A stretch of 64,000 nucleotides of DNA from an uncultured Bacilli bacterium (GCA_934162425.1 CAKPIS010000003.1:124001-188000); one strand, 5' to 3'; counted from the stretch's first letter, positions 33,956-44,215 are shown. Numbers and translations: made by a program. Notes: generated from the letters alone by a model not told the origin.

Positions 33956-36148
33956 AAACGTAATTGAATTTGTCTTTGAGCTTATATTATATTCTTTTAT
34001 ATATTCTCCATTTTTATTCAATTGTCTATAGTTACTATTAGAATTTATGAAATACTTTCCTTTAGTTTTACTAGAGTCAAGAGTAAAATTGTCATTTAAA
34101 GTAGGATTAGCTTGATAATTATCTTTTACACTATATACAATTTTATTTGATCCATTTATTGAAGAAGATTCAATATTTGCTTTCATTTTTCTGTAAAGAT
34201 CACCAAATTTTACCATAACTTCAAAATATACTTTATTATTATTTTTATTATCATTATTATTTAATATAGCGTCTAACTCATCACTTGAAATAAGAATTTC
34301 ATTTTTATATCCTTCATATTTTGTACGAGATACGCCAGATGATGAATATAATCCTTCTGCATAACGATAAGTAAATTTATAAGATTTAGCACATCCACCC
34401 GTTACCCTTGCACTAAGCTTTAAAGATGAGTTTTTATCATATGTACAAATATTATTTTCACATTTCATATTTATAGGTTCTACATTAAATTCTATATTTT
34501 CTTTAGTTATTTGACCATTATCACTATCCATTAAGCATGTAAAGCTATCTGTTTCATGATTAACGTTAGCATATTCTAAAAGTCCAAATGCTTTTATTGC
34601 TTCATTATTTTTTAATACAGAAAGTATAGAACTTGTATTATCTTTACTTACATAACTAATAGCATCATTTAATACATTTCCAAGATTTAAAAGCGGAGAA
34701 TAGTCATTATATAAGTTATTTTGGATTTTTATAAATTGTGGCATTAATTCGCCACTTTGATTATTTTTAGAATTTTTAACTACATCATTTAAATCAACAC
34801 CTAATGATACTATTTTAGAAAGTCCCTCTGTAAATTTTTGAGAATCTGCTTTTATACTTTCAATTAAATTTTTAATATCATCTGCAGTTAGTTCAGATAT
34901 TTTTTTACTCTTTATACTATCAAGTTTACTTTTTGCACTATCGATTAAGGTTTTAAATGAATGATTTTCATGGTTAGTTACTGCATCAGCTCCATATTCA
35001 AGTTTATATATTTCACCAAAATGGAATCCTATATCACTTATTGGATCTCCTGTAATTGAATATAAAACCAATCTACCACTACTTTTTATATCATCTGAAT
35101 AATTTACTGTTCTATCACTTGTTGCCACACTACCATTCTTATCATGAGTTGATAAATAAATTAGTGAATTATTAATATTAGTTGCAAATTTATTTGATAC
35201 AAAAATTGGAGTTACACCCATTCCATTAAAATATGCAACTTGTTCTAAATGAGAATTACTAATGTTATAATCTTTTTTATAATCTTCTAATGAAGAAGCT
35301 TTTAATACTTCTCTTGTTTCTGGACTTTCGGTTATTGAAGCTTCCCTATCAACTATTGCAGCTCCTCCTATTTGAGCTAAATAAGCTCCAAGAGAGTGCC
35401 CAGTTACATATATTTTAGCTTTACTATTATCTTTTATTATTTTATCATAAGCTTCTTTAGCATAATTATAAGCTTTCATAGATTGTGAATTTTGTCCATT
35501 AATAGAATATAAAACATCTGTTATCCATTCATATAAATCTGGATAATCTGTACCTCTAAATGCTATTACATAATTATTTCCTTTTTTAAATGTAATTGCA
35601 TCAAATGCATTATTCCAAGATACATTATCAGGATCTTTTTTTCTTTTAGTATCACTCTTATAATCAAAAATTGTCCATTTACCCTCTAATTCTTTTACAT
35701 TAGCAAAATTCAAAAAGTAGTATTCTTGTCCATCTTCTTCATAAGCATCAGTTAATACATTAACAACACTTTTAGCTTTTCTTTCACTCATTCCTTCTAT
35801 ATATTGCTTAACCTTATAATTTTCTTTAGAATTTTTAAGCTTAACCATTTCATCTTTTTGTGAAAAGAAACATTTTTGATTTTTTAAAGTACCATTTTCA
35901 CTAACACATCCATTATTTTCTTCATCATTTAAACTTCTTGTTAGCGGGTATTTATAAATATAATCATTTGGAACATCTTCATATACTAAAGATGCTAACA
36001 TTGCAAGTTCTCTTGTACTTACGTTTTCATCATTTGCAGATAGATAGTTTTGTCTTTCTGTTACAAAATTATTAGAATAACTAATAATAGCTGATAACAA
36101 AAATATAAATACAGATAATAAAATTATACCTACTTTTAATTTTTTCAT
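33941..36148 (-). CDS. Secreted class 3 lipase-like hydrolase
   Basis: 735 aa. Signal peptide (about 1-26, GIILLSVFIFLLSAIISYS). The alpha/beta-hydrolase core is around 180-330, with NYVIAFRGTDYPDLYEWITD and the nucleophile motif VTGHSLGAYLAQIGG, as in class 3 (fungal-type) lipases. The catalytic Asp/His partners are not obvious; GDPISDIGFHFG is a candidate. The C-terminal half (340-735) is long, helical, then beta-rich with Cys pairs, and unlike any family I know. No membrane anchor or sorting signal is present. It follows the prepilin-like gene by 14 bases, so the two are likely co-expressed. Confidence 0.8.
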   Translation of the reverse strand: MKKLKVGIILLSVFIFLLSAIISYSNNFVTERQNYLSANDENVSTRELAMLASLVYEDVPNDYIYKYPLTRSLNDEENNGCVSENGTLKNQKCFFSQKDEMVKLKNSKENYKVKQYIEGMSERKAKSVVNVLTDAYEEDGQEYYFLNFANVKELEGKWTIFDYKSDTKRKKDPDNVSWNNAFDAITFKKGNNYVIAFRGTDYPDLYEWITDVLYSINGQNSQSMKAYNYAKEAYDKIIKDNSKAKIYVTGHSLGAYLAQIGGAAIVDREASITESPETREVLKASSLEDYKKDYNISNSHLEQVAYFNGMGVTPIFVSNKFATNINNSLIYLSTHDKNGSVATSDRTVNYSDDIKSSGRLVLYSITGDPISDIGFHFGEIYKLEYGADAVTNHENHSFKTLIDSAKSKLDSIKSKKISELTADDIKNLIESIKADSQKFTEGLSKIVSLGVDLNDVVKNSKNNQSGELMPQFIKIQNNLYNDYSPLLNLGNVLNDAISYVSKDNTSSILSVLKNNEAIKAFGLLEYANVNHETDSFTCLMDSDNGQITKENIEFNVEPINMKCENNICTYDKNSSLKLSARVTGGCAKSYKFTYRYAEGLYSSSGVSRTKYEGYKNEILISSDELDAILNNNDNKNNNKVYFEVMVKFGDLYRKMKANIESSSINGSNKIVYSVKDNYQANPTLNDNFTLDSSKTKGKYFINSNSNYRQLNKNGEYIKEYNISSKTNSITFKKAN

Positions 36149-36162
36149 TAACTAAACCTCCT

Positions 36163-36675
36163 TTATTTTTTTGTTCCACATTTAGTAAACTGATTAATTT
36201 CTCCATTTTCATTAAATAAACTTAAATATAATTTAGTCATATAAAATGTATAAGATTTCTTTTCTCCAACTTCTTCTTCCCAAAGATTACTTTCATTAAT
36301 ATTCAATTTACTAAAGTCATACGTATTTATTGTTTTTTGTCCTTCTTTAGTTGCATATACACTATAAATTAAATCGTTATCTTCCATATGTACCAATACA
36401 TACATTTTATCTATGTTATCATTTTTTTCATCTAATGAGTAATCATACATACAATAATCACTATTATTAATTACATTATCAGCCTTTATATTTTCTACCT
36501 GTCTTGATACACTAGTAAAAAATGCTTTTTCCTTTGCTAATTTAACTTGTTTAATAATATTTGGTATTGCAAATGATAAAAGTATACCAAGTATTACTAT
36601 TACAGCAAGTATTTCTATAAGTGTAAATCCACGACGCCTTTTCTTTTGTTTCTTTTTATTCTTTTTGTTTTCCAT
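36163..36675 (-). CDS. Prepilin-type protein (type IV pilin-like N-terminus)
   Basis: 170 aa. A basic leader (KKQKKRRRG) is followed by FTLIEILAVIVILGILLSFAIP, the type IV prepilin/pseudopilin methylation signature; cleavage would be at Gly-Phe with Glu at position 5. The C-terminal part is a small globular domain with two Cys (YCMYDY and TKCGTKK). No pilus motor, prepilin peptidase or secretin is nearby. Located between dnaE and the lipase, the latter 14 bases downstream. Confidence 0.82.
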   Translation of the reverse strand: MENKKNKKKQKKRRRGFTLIEILAVIVILGILLSFAIPNIIKQVKLAKEKAFFTSVSRQVENIKADNVINNSDYCMYDYSLDEKNDNIDKMYVLVHMEDNDLIYSVYATKEGQKTINTYDFSKLNINESNLWEEEVGEKKSYTFYMTKLYLSLFNENGEINQFTKCGTKK

Positions 36676-36727
36676 AAGTTCACCTCTTTCGTATTATATA
36701 TCTTTATTATACTATTATTTAATATTT

Positions 36728-39598
36728 TTAGTCAACTTCATTAATTAAAGAGGCTACTATTTGCATTTTAGAAAATCTTTTTTCAACTCTTCCAGTTACC
36801 ATATAAACCTTTGAAAAAGATATATTAAAGTACCTTTGATAAGTTTTAGGAAATAATACAACATCTATCCTTCCAAAAGAGTCACTAGCTTCTATAAACA
36901 TCATTTTCTCATTATTTTTAGTTGTAATTTCTCTTTTTCTCTCAAAATATAATGCTATTTTTATATTCCTATCAAAATATTTATCTAATACTTTAGTAGT
37001 TATACTATTATCATTTATATATCTATTAGTTGGATGATTACTAATATAATAACCATATATATCTAATTCACTTTTAGTAAGAAAATCATCTTCATACTCA
37101 TCTTTAATATCTAATTCTGGTTCTGTAATAGAACTATCATCTAAATCAGAAGAAATATCAGCATAATCTATTACTAAGTCCATATTTTCTATTAAAGTTT
37201 TTTTATTATAACCAAACTCATCTAATGCACCAGATAAAATAATATTTCTAATTACATCTTTACCTAACTTATAGTTTCTTTTAACAAAATCTATATATGA
37301 CTTATATGTACCATTATCACATCTTTCATTTACAATTCTATTAGATGATAAAACACCTATATCTTTAATAATAGAAAATGGAGATAAAATATTATTATCT
37401 TTAACTTCATAATAAGACGTAGATAAATTTATACTAGGTTTTAATACATTGATATTAAGAACTTTAGCTTCGTCTATTTCTTTTTTTATCTTTTGTTTAT
37501 TACCTATAGAATTATTTAACATCTCACACATAAATACTAAAGGATAATGTACCTTTAAATAAGCTATTTTATAACCTATAATAGCATAACTAACAGAATG
37601 AGCTTTATTAAATCCATAATTAGCAAACTTCTCTATTAAATCATAAACTTCCATAGCTTCTTTTTTGCTATACCCATTATTTATACTACCTAAAATAAAA
37701 TCATTTCTATAAGAAAGAAGTAAGTCTTCCTTTTTCTTACTCATCGCTCTTCTTAACATATCAGCTTTTGCATAAGAAAAAGATGCCATAGAAGATGCAA
37801 TTTGCATTATCTGTTCCTGATAAATAATTATTCCATACGTACTTTTTAATATACTTTCTAATTTTTCATTAATATAAGTAGTTTTTTCCTTTCCATTTCT
37901 TCTTTTAATATATAAAGGTATATTATCTATTGGTCCAGGTCTAAAAAGCGCTACAGCATCAATTAAATCATTTATATTAGTAGGTTTTAAGTCAGTTATA
38001 AACTTTTTCATACCATTAGATTCAAACTGAAATATACCATCTAATAATCCAAGAGAAAATAATTCATATGTTTTTTTATCATCAAGCGGTATATCATTAA
38101 AAGAAATACCTACTTTTTTAATAATACTATCTACTAAACTTAAATTTTTAAGAGATAAAAAATCCATCTTAAGAAGACCTAAATCTTCTATATAATTCAT
38201 AGTATAACCACATAAATAATTACCAGAAGAATCAGTTAAAAGAGGTACATAATTTCTTAAGGTTTTACTAGATATAATAACACCTGCTGCATGAATAGAA
38301 GTATGTCTTTTAATACCTTCTAAATGTAGTGCTATATCATATAAATTTCTTAACTCTTCATCACTATTTAATATTCTTCTAACACTAATATTATCTAATT
38401 CTTTTTTTAAAGTACTCTTATCATTAAAACTCTTAACTAAATTATCTATTTTATAACTACTAACATTAAGTATTCTAGCTAAATCCCTTATTACTTGCTT
38501 TGCAAGTAAATTAGAAAAAGTAACTATTTGACAAACTTTATCCTTACCATATTTATTTGTAACATAATCTATAACCTGATCTCTTTTATCAGCGTCAAAA
38601 TCAATATCAATATCAGGCATAGTAACCCTATCTGGATTTAAAAAGCGTTCAAAAAGTAAATCATACTTTAAAGGATCAATATCAGTTATACCAAGACTAT
38701 AAGATACTAAAGAAGATGCAGCAGACCCCCTACCAGGTCCAACTAAAATATCATGTCTTTTAGCATACTTAACATAGTCCCATACTACTAAAAAATAATT
38801 ACTAAAACCCATTTTTATAATAATATTAAGTTCATGTTTTAATCTATCAATATAATCTTTAGTAACATTATCATTTAATCTTTTCTTAAGACCAATAATA
38901 CATAAATCTGTTAAATATTTATTATAATTAAAATTATCATCACTATTATAAACTGGTAGTAGAAAATTATTTTTAGGTATTACTAAATCTATTTTATTTA
39001 TAAAAAACATAGTTGTTTTTGTAAACTCAATAGGCACGTTACCCTCTAGAGTAACACTTGATTCAAAGTCATAAGTATTATCATCTATTTTATATAGAAA
39101 AGGTAAATACTTTTCATAAGATTTATCTAATGTTAAATACTTTTTAATATATACTTTATCTACATCAATTAAGTCATATTCTTCTTTAGAAGAAAACCCA
39201 ATAAATACATCAGATGAGTACTTTTTTATTTCATTAAAATACTCTTTATAACAAAAAGGAATAACTACAATTATATCACTTAAAAACTCATATAATTTTT
39301 CCAAATTAAGTAATCCTTCATTTTTTAAAGTATTTATATTACATAAATTTTGATATCCTTTATAATTTTTAGCATAAAGTAAAAGAGTATAATCTAAATT
39401 AACTTCAAGTCCTATAATAGGTTTAATATTATTTTCCCTGCACTTTTTATAAAACTCCATAGTTCCATATAAATCATCATCACATAATGCACAAGCTTTA
39501 ATATCATAACTAATTAACTTTTCAATTAAATCATCTATTTTAATTAAACTTTTTAAAATAGAATAATCACTTTTAACATATAAAGGAACATAATTCAT
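36728..39598 (-). CDS. dnaE: DNA polymerase III alpha subunit, DnaE
   Basis: 956 aa, shorter than typical DnaE (about 1100). The N-terminal PHP domain (about 1-200) is degenerate: the usual HLHTxYS is PLYVKSDYS and TDHGxxYG is CDDDLYG, so metal-dependent proofreading is not expected. The polymerase core has GRGSAASSLVSYSLGITDIDPL and the catalytic PDIDIDFD near 340, plus a third acidic residue region at RNYVPLLTDSSGNYL. The C-terminal OB domain (about 870-956) is present. In Bacilli DnaE works with PolC to extend primers. Confidence 0.93.
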   Translation of the reverse strand: MNYVPLYVKSDYSILKSLIKIDDLIEKLISYDIKACALCDDDLYGTMEFYKKCRENNIKPIIGLEVNLDYTLLLYAKNYKGYQNLCNINTLKNEGLLNLEKLYEFLSDIIVVIPFCYKEYFNEIKKYSSDVFIGFSSKEEYDLIDVDKVYIKKYLTLDKSYEKYLPFLYKIDDNTYDFESSVTLEGNVPIEFTKTTMFFINKIDLVIPKNNFLLPVYNSDDNFNYNKYLTDLCIIGLKKRLNDNVTKDYIDRLKHELNIIIKMGFSNYFLVVWDYVKYAKRHDILVGPGRGSAASSLVSYSLGITDIDPLKYDLLFERFLNPDRVTMPDIDIDFDADKRDQVIDYVTNKYGKDKVCQIVTFSNLLAKQVIRDLARILNVSSYKIDNLVKSFNDKSTLKKELDNISVRRILNSDEELRNLYDIALHLEGIKRHTSIHAAGVIISSKTLRNYVPLLTDSSGNYLCGYTMNYIEDLGLLKMDFLSLKNLSLVDSIIKKVGISFNDIPLDDKKTYELFSLGLLDGIFQFESNGMKKFITDLKPTNINDLIDAVALFRPGPIDNIPLYIKRRNGKEKTTYINEKLESILKSTYGIIIYQEQIMQIASSMASFSYAKADMLRRAMSKKKEDLLLSYRNDFILGSINNGYSKKEAMEVYDLIEKFANYGFNKAHSVSYAIIGYKIAYLKVHYPLVFMCEMLNNSIGNKQKIKKEIDEAKVLNINVLKPSINLSTSYYEVKDNNILSPFSIIKDIGVLSSNRIVNERCDNGTYKSYIDFVKRNYKLGKDVIRNIILSGALDEFGYNKKTLIENMDLVIDYADISSDLDDSSITEPELDIKDEYEDDFLTKSELDIYGYYISNHPTNRYINDNSITTKVLDKYFDRNIKIALYFERKREITTKNNEKMMFIEASDSFGRIDVVLFPKTYQRYFNISFSKVYMVTGRVEKRFSKMQIVASLINEVD

Positions 39599-39723
39599 AA
39601 GTTATACCCTCCTTCATTTATTATTTTACTACAAAAAGCTTAATTTTTAAATTTTAATTTGACTATTTTATGATAATATGTTAAAGTTATTAAGCAAACA
39701 CGCACTTTAAGGAGGAATTAAAC

Positions 39724-39894
39724 ATGGCTAAAAATGTATCTAGTAAGAAACCATTATTTGGAAATAGTCGTTCACATGCACTAAATGCAACTAGAAAAAA
39801 ACAAAAGGTTAATTTACAAAATGTAACTTTAAATGGAGTTAAAGTTGTAATGAGTGCAAAAGAAGCTAAAAAGTTTAGAAAAAATAATGCATAA
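39724..39894 (+). CDS. rpmB: Ribosomal protein bL28
   Basis: 56 aa, too short for a 60-codon cut-off. Sequence MAKNVSSKKPLFGNSRSHAL, then NATRKKQKVNLQNV and MSAKEAKKFRKN. The L28 core GNxRSHALNxTKRxWxxNLQ is matched. It has no Cys, so it is the zinc-free form; zinc-binding forms carry a CXXC near the start. Ribosome site AAGGAGG is ideal. Single-gene unit between dnaE and a prepilin-like gene, with its own terminator. Confidence 0.93.
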   Translation: MAKNVSSKKPLFGNSRSHALNATRKKQKVNLQNVTLNGVKVVMSAKEAKKFRKNNA

Positions 39895-39895
39895 T

Positions 39896-39922
39896 AAAAC
39901 TACCAAGATCGGTAGCTTTTTT
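39896..39922 (+). terminator. Terminator of rpmB
   Basis: CTACC and GGTAG stem followed by CTTTTTT. It lies between converging rpmB and the 39936 gene. Confidence 0.75.
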
Positions 39923-39935
39923 ATTTCAAAAAATT

Positions 39936-40886
39936 TTAATAAAATTTGTAATTATTAACTTGATAATAATTTCCTTTTGAATCTGTATAGTAAAATATAT
40001 AAATATTTTCTGGATCTGATATTCCTATGGATCCTTCATATGGATTTATAATTTTATTATAACCATAATTAAATAAACTTTTTATTTTTAAATTATCCAA
40101 TGTATGACTTCCTCCATTTGATGGTTTAATAATTTCATAATTTTTGTTATTTTTTCTTATTATATCCACAATATATTTAGCACCTAAAAACTTCATATTT
40201 TCTCTATCAACATCGGTATCATTAATGCTTTTTGATTTTAAAGTTTCACCATCATAATATAAATAATAATTATTATCAACATTTTCAAATCCAGATTCGT
40301 TTTTAAGTTTTTCTTTTTCATTTTCTGCTAATGACATTACTAGTACACCTTTATTTTTATTAACCTCATATAATTTCCGTATTCTTTCACCAATAGTATT
40401 TTTTGTATAAGTATTATTGCTAATTTTAACCTCTAGAGTTCCTTTATCAAACGAAAAATCTTCTGAAGTCGAAACATATGAAGGAAGATTACTATTTAAT
40501 GTAGAATTTAAACTTAGATAAAATTTATCCGTGGAAAAGCCATTGTCAGTTACTTTATTATCTTTACTACATGAATCATCTGTACAAGTAATTACAAAAA
40601 TATCAGCATCACTATTTTGATGTTCTTTTCCAGTCTTAGGATCAGTAAAATTACTCTCTAAATATCCTTCATCAATTAAAGTTGCAGTACTTACAAGATA
40701 AACATTATTAGTAACCATATAAGCTTTAGCTATTGCTATTATTTCTTCTGCAGCTTGCACTTTTACCTTTTCTTTTGAAGTCTTAACATATTTAGTAACC
40801 CCAATAGAAACTAATGTGATTAAAATACCAACTATTACTATTACTGCTAATAACTCTATTAATGTAAAACCTTTACTTTTTTTCAC
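39936..40886 (-). CDS. Prepilin-type protein, second copy
   Basis: 316 aa. Leader KKSKG then FTLIELLAVIVIVGILITLVSIG, again the type IV prepilin signature with Glu at position 5 after Gly. The rest (about 45-316) is a globular exported domain unlike that of the 36163 gene, with two Cys (ITCTDDSC). I set the start at GTG 40886 (MKKSKGFTL) because AGGTGAT lies just upstream; 40895 GTG is the alternative. The dut gene lies upstream on the same strand after a weak terminator-like hairpin near 40951-40976. Confidence 0.78.
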   Translation of the reverse strand: MKKSKGFTLIELLAVIVIVGILITLVSIGVTKYVKTSKEKVKVQAAEEIIAIAKAYMVTNNVYLVSTATLIDEGYLESNFTDPKTGKEHQNSDADIFVITCTDDSCSKDNKVTDNGFSTDKFYLSLNSTLNSNLPSYVSTSEDFSFDKGTLEVKISNNTYTKNTIGERIRKLYEVNKNKGVLVMSLAENEKEKLKNESGFENVDNNYYLYYDGETLKSKSINDTDVDRENMKFLGAKYIVDIIRKNNKNYEIIKPSNGGSHTLDNLKIKSLFNYGYNKIINPYEGSIGISDPENIYIFYYTDSKGNYYQVNNYKFY

Positions 40887-40979
40887 CTTTATCACCTATC
40901 CTATATTAATATTAACATTATGATATAAATTAGTCAATTTATTAATAACAAAAAAAGAAAAGCATTCATGCATTTCTTA

Positions 40980-41426
40980 CTACTTACTACCAGTAGATCC
41001 AAAGCCTGCTTCTCCTCTTTTAGTATCATCTAATTCATCTACTTCTTTAAATACAGCTTTTAAATAAGGCATTATAACTAATTGTGCAATTCTCTCTTGT
41101 GGTTCAATTTGTCTTACCTCATTTGAATGGTTATGAAGTGCAACCATTACTTCTCCTCTATAATCAGAATCTACAACTCCTACTTTATTAGCTGGAGCTA
41201 ATCCTTTTTTAGAAGCTAAGCCACTTCTTGCAAATATAAAAGAAGCATATCCGGTAGGTGTTTCTATAGCAATACCTGTTTTAATTAATTTAGTTTCTCC
41301 TGGATTTAATACTTCTGCACTTTCTATGCAAGCATATAAATCACAACCAGCTGCATATTCTGTACCATAAGTTGGTATAGTAGCTTTTTCATTTACTTTT
41401 TTTAATTTTATTTCTTGTGTTAACAT
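40980..41426 (-). CDS. dut: dUTP diphosphatase
   Basis: 148 aa. Hydrolyses dUTP to dUMP, keeping uracil out of DNA. The five trimeric dUTPase motifs are visible: AAGCDLYA, FARSGLASKKGL, NKVGVVDSDYRGEVMVALHN, RIAQLVIMP and the C-terminal GEAGFGSTG loop that closes on the substrate. It follows nrdG by 2 bases, so it is co-transcribed with the anaerobic ribonucleotide reductase, a consistent dNTP-supply unit. Confidence 0.95.
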   Translation of the reverse strand: MLTQEIKLKKVNEKATIPTYGTEYAAGCDLYACIESAEVLNPGETKLIKTGIAIETPTGYASFIFARSGLASKKGLAPANKVGVVDSDYRGEVMVALHNHSNEVRQIEPQERIAQLVIMPYLKAVFKEVDELDDTKRGEAGFGSTGSK

Positions 41427-41428
41427 AT

Positions 41429-41941
41429 TTATACTCCTACTAATTCTTTTTCTTTTAATAGTACTATTTTATTATTTTTAAGTGTTTTTTTAACATCTAT
41501 TACTCTTTGATTAGAAGATCCTTTCCATTTTAATGTAAAGTCATGTAATTCATCTTCATATCTTCCATCTACTAATACATCTATATAATTTAGTACTTCT
41601 TTATCTTTTAAGTCTCTATCAAATAAGAAACCACTCCATACCCATATTGTCTTATCTGGATATATTTCTTTAAATTTTTTAGCTAGTTTAGTAGTGCCTT
41701 TAATATTATTAGGATGCATAGGTTCTCCTCCTAATATAGAAAGTCCCTTTATATAATCATTATTTGCTAAATCAATTATTTTATCTATAGTCTCATCAGT
41801 AAATTCTGTTCCACTTTTAAAATCCCATGTCTCAGGGTTAAAGCAATTCTTGCAATGGAATGAACAACCTTGCATAAAAATTGAAACTCTAACACCTGGT
41901 CCATTAGATATATCCATTTTTCTTATTTTATTATATCTCAT
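41429..41941 (-). CDS. nrdG: Anaerobic ribonucleotide reductase activating enzyme
   Basis: 170 aa. Radical SAM enzyme that makes the glycyl radical on NrdD. The cluster motif is CSFHCKNCFN (CxxxCxxC) near residue 27, followed by GGEPMHPNN. Length is typical. It lies 3 bases after nrdD and 2 bases before dut. Confidence 0.94.
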   Translation of the reverse strand: MRYNKIRKMDISNGPGVRVSIFMQGCSFHCKNCFNPETWDFKSGTEFTDETIDKIIDLANNDYIKGLSILGGEPMHPNNIKGTTKLAKKFKEIYPDKTIWVWSGFLFDRDLKDKEVLNYIDVLVDGRYEDELHDFTLKWKGSSNQRVIDVKKTLKNNKIVLLKEKELVGV

Positions 41942-41944
41942 ATA

Positions 41945-44098
41945 TTACGCATCCTTATTATCTATATGTATTACTCTTTCTTTTATTTCTTGTGTTCTTC
42001 CTTTATTCCAGAAGTTAGTTCCTATGTATCCACAAGTTCTTCTTGCAACATTTAATTTATCATGATCTCTATTACCACAATTTGGACAATACCATTCTAA
42101 ATCATCATCTAAAAGTATTTCACCTTCATAACCACATTCTTGGCAGTAATCAGACTTTGTATTTAACTCAGCATACATAATGTTATCATAAATAAATTTA
42201 ATAACTTCCATAACAGCATCTAAGTTATTAGTTAAGTTAGGTGTTTCTATGTAACTTATAGCACCACCTGGTGAAAGAGTTTGAAATTCACTTTCTAATT
42301 TTAACTTAGTAAATGCATCTATCTCTTCAAATACAGGTACATGATATGAGTTTGTAATATAATCTCTATCTGTAATTCCTTTAATTTTACCAAAACGTTC
42401 TCTTAAACACTTAGCAAATTTATAAGTAGTTGATTCTATTGGCGTACCATAAACACTATAATCAATATCCTCTTCAGACTTCCACTTAGCACACATATCA
42501 TTTAACTTTCTCATAACTTCAAGGCCAAATTCTTTACCCTTACCATTATCTGTGTGAGAATGACCTGTCATAAATTTAACGCATTCATAAAGTCCTGCAT
42601 AACCAAGTGATATAGTTGAATATCCATGATGTAATAATTCATGAATACTTTCTCCCTTACCTAATCTTGCAAGTGCTCCATGTTGCCATAAAATAGGTGC
42701 AACATCACTAGTTACTTTAGATAATCTTTTATGTCTTGCTTGTAATGCTCTATGACATAACTCTAATCTTTCATCCATAAGATGCCAGAATAATTCCATA
42801 TCTTTATCAGCTGATAAGGCAACATCAACTAAATTTATTGTAACAACACCTTGATTAAATCTACCATAATATTTAGGTTTACCATCAGAATCTACATAAG
42901 GAGTTAAGAAAGATCTACATCCCATACAAGGATAACATTGACCGTTACCATTTTTATCTATCTTTAATTGTTTCATTATCTTTTCAGATATATAATCTGG
43001 AACCATACGTTTTGCAGTACATTTAGCTGCTAATTCTGTTAAATAATAATACTTACTATTTTTATGAATATTATCTTCTTCTAGTACATATAAAAGTTTA
43101 GGAAAAGCTGGAGTTATATAAACACCTTTCTCGTTTTTCATACCCATAATTCTTTGTTTTAAAACTTCCTCAATAATCATTGCAAGTTCTTCTTTATATT
43201 CTTCTGTTTCCCCTAAATATAAGCATACAGATAAAAATGGAGCTTGACCATTAGTAGTAGTCATAGAATTGATTTGATATTGAAATGTTTGTACACCATC
43301 AGTTATTTCTTTAGCTAAATCCTCTTTAGCATATTTTTCACAATCTTCTAATTTAAATTTTCTCTTTTTATATTTATCTAAAAAACGTTTATAACTTTCT
43401 CTAACAAAAGGTGCTAAATGTGTCATTGTAATAGTTGCACCACCATACTGACTTGAATTAACTGCAGTAATTAATTGTGTTGCAATAGTCATAGCAGTTA
43501 AAAAACGATGTGGCTTTTCTATCATAACACCATTTATATTAGTTCCATTTTCAAGCATATCTTCTAAGTTTATTAAATCACAATTATGAAGTGCATTTTG
43601 TGCAAAATAATCCATATCATGAAAATGTATTATACCTTCATCATGTGCCTTTACAATGTCTTCAGGAAGTAAAAATCTTCTTGATATATCAGTAGATGTA
43701 ATACCTGCTATATAATCTCTTTGAGTAGTAACTACTTTAGCATTCTTATTAGAATTTTCAGTATTCCAATAATCACTTTCACCATCTATTAATTCTTTAA
43801 TAGAAAGGTCTGTTGTATTACTTTTTCTAACTAATTCTCTTGTATATCTATAAGTAATATATTCTTTAGCTAAAGCAAACTTATTTAAAGACATTAATCT
43901 CATTTCTATAATATCTTGAATGTCTTCAACAAGCATTCTTTTTTTCTTTAATCCTTCTATATATTTAATAATATTTTTAATTTGAATGTCAGTTACTCTA
44001 TCTTCTTCACTAACTTCACTATTAGCCTTTGAAATAGCTCTTTCAATCTTTTCTGGACAGTAATCTACTATATGTCCATCTCTTTTAATTATTTTCAT
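41945..44098 (-). CDS. nrdD: Anaerobic ribonucleoside-triphosphate reductase
   Basis: 717 aa. Makes dNTPs from NTPs without oxygen. N-terminal ATP-cone (about 1-90, MKIIKRDGHIVDYCPEKIERAI), the large catalytic barrel, a C-terminal zinc site (CQECGYEG and CPNCGNRD), and the glycyl-radical loop RRTCGYIGTNF. The radical Gly is the one in CGYIG. The presence of only the anaerobic enzyme here fits an anaerobe. Its promoter region holds a perfect 16-bp palindrome shared with the divergent regulator. Confidence 0.95.
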   Translation of the reverse strand: MKIIKRDGHIVDYCPEKIERAISKANSEVSEEDRVTDIQIKNIIKYIEGLKKKRMLVEDIQDIIEMRLMSLNKFALAKEYITYRYTRELVRKSNTTDLSIKELIDGESDYWNTENSNKNAKVVTTQRDYIAGITSTDISRRFLLPEDIVKAHDEGIIHFHDMDYFAQNALHNCDLINLEDMLENGTNINGVMIEKPHRFLTAMTIATQLITAVNSSQYGGATITMTHLAPFVRESYKRFLDKYKKRKFKLEDCEKYAKEDLAKEITDGVQTFQYQINSMTTTNGQAPFLSVCLYLGETEEYKEELAMIIEEVLKQRIMGMKNEKGVYITPAFPKLLYVLEEDNIHKNSKYYYLTELAAKCTAKRMVPDYISEKIMKQLKIDKNGNGQCYPCMGCRSFLTPYVDSDGKPKYYGRFNQGVVTINLVDVALSADKDMELFWHLMDERLELCHRALQARHKRLSKVTSDVAPILWQHGALARLGKGESIHELLHHGYSTISLGYAGLYECVKFMTGHSHTDNGKGKEFGLEVMRKLNDMCAKWKSEEDIDYSVYGTPIESTTYKFAKCLRERFGKIKGITDRDYITNSYHVPVFEEIDAFTKLKLESEFQTLSPGGAISYIETPNLTNNLDAVMEVIKFIYDNIMYAELNTKSDYCQECGYEGEILLDDDLEWYCPNCGNRDHDKLNVARRTCGYIGTNFWNKGRTQEIKERVIHIDNKDA

Positions 44099-44160
44099 AT
44101 TTTAACTCCTGTATTTTTATTTTTACAATACAAATATAGCACAAATAAAATAATATATAC

Positions 44161-44176
44161 TGTTGCAATTGCAACA
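44161..44176. promoter_or_regulatory. 16-bp palindromic operator between nrdD and the Crp/Fnr-type gene
   Basis: TGTTGCAATTGCAACA is a perfect palindrome. It overlaps the minus-35 of the plus-strand regulator promoter and lies at the start of the nrdD promoter region. Best candidate for the binding site of the adjacent regulator. Confidence 0.65.
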
Positions 44177-44197
44177 TTTCAAAAAAAATGATATTAT
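44169..44197 (+). promoter_or_regulatory. Promoter of the Crp/Fnr-type regulator
   Basis: TTGCAA (44169-44174) and TATTAT (44192-44197) with a 17-base spacer. The minus-35 is the right half of the palindrome. Confidence 0.65.
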
Positions 44198-44215
44198 TTT
44201 ATTAAGAGGTGTAAA

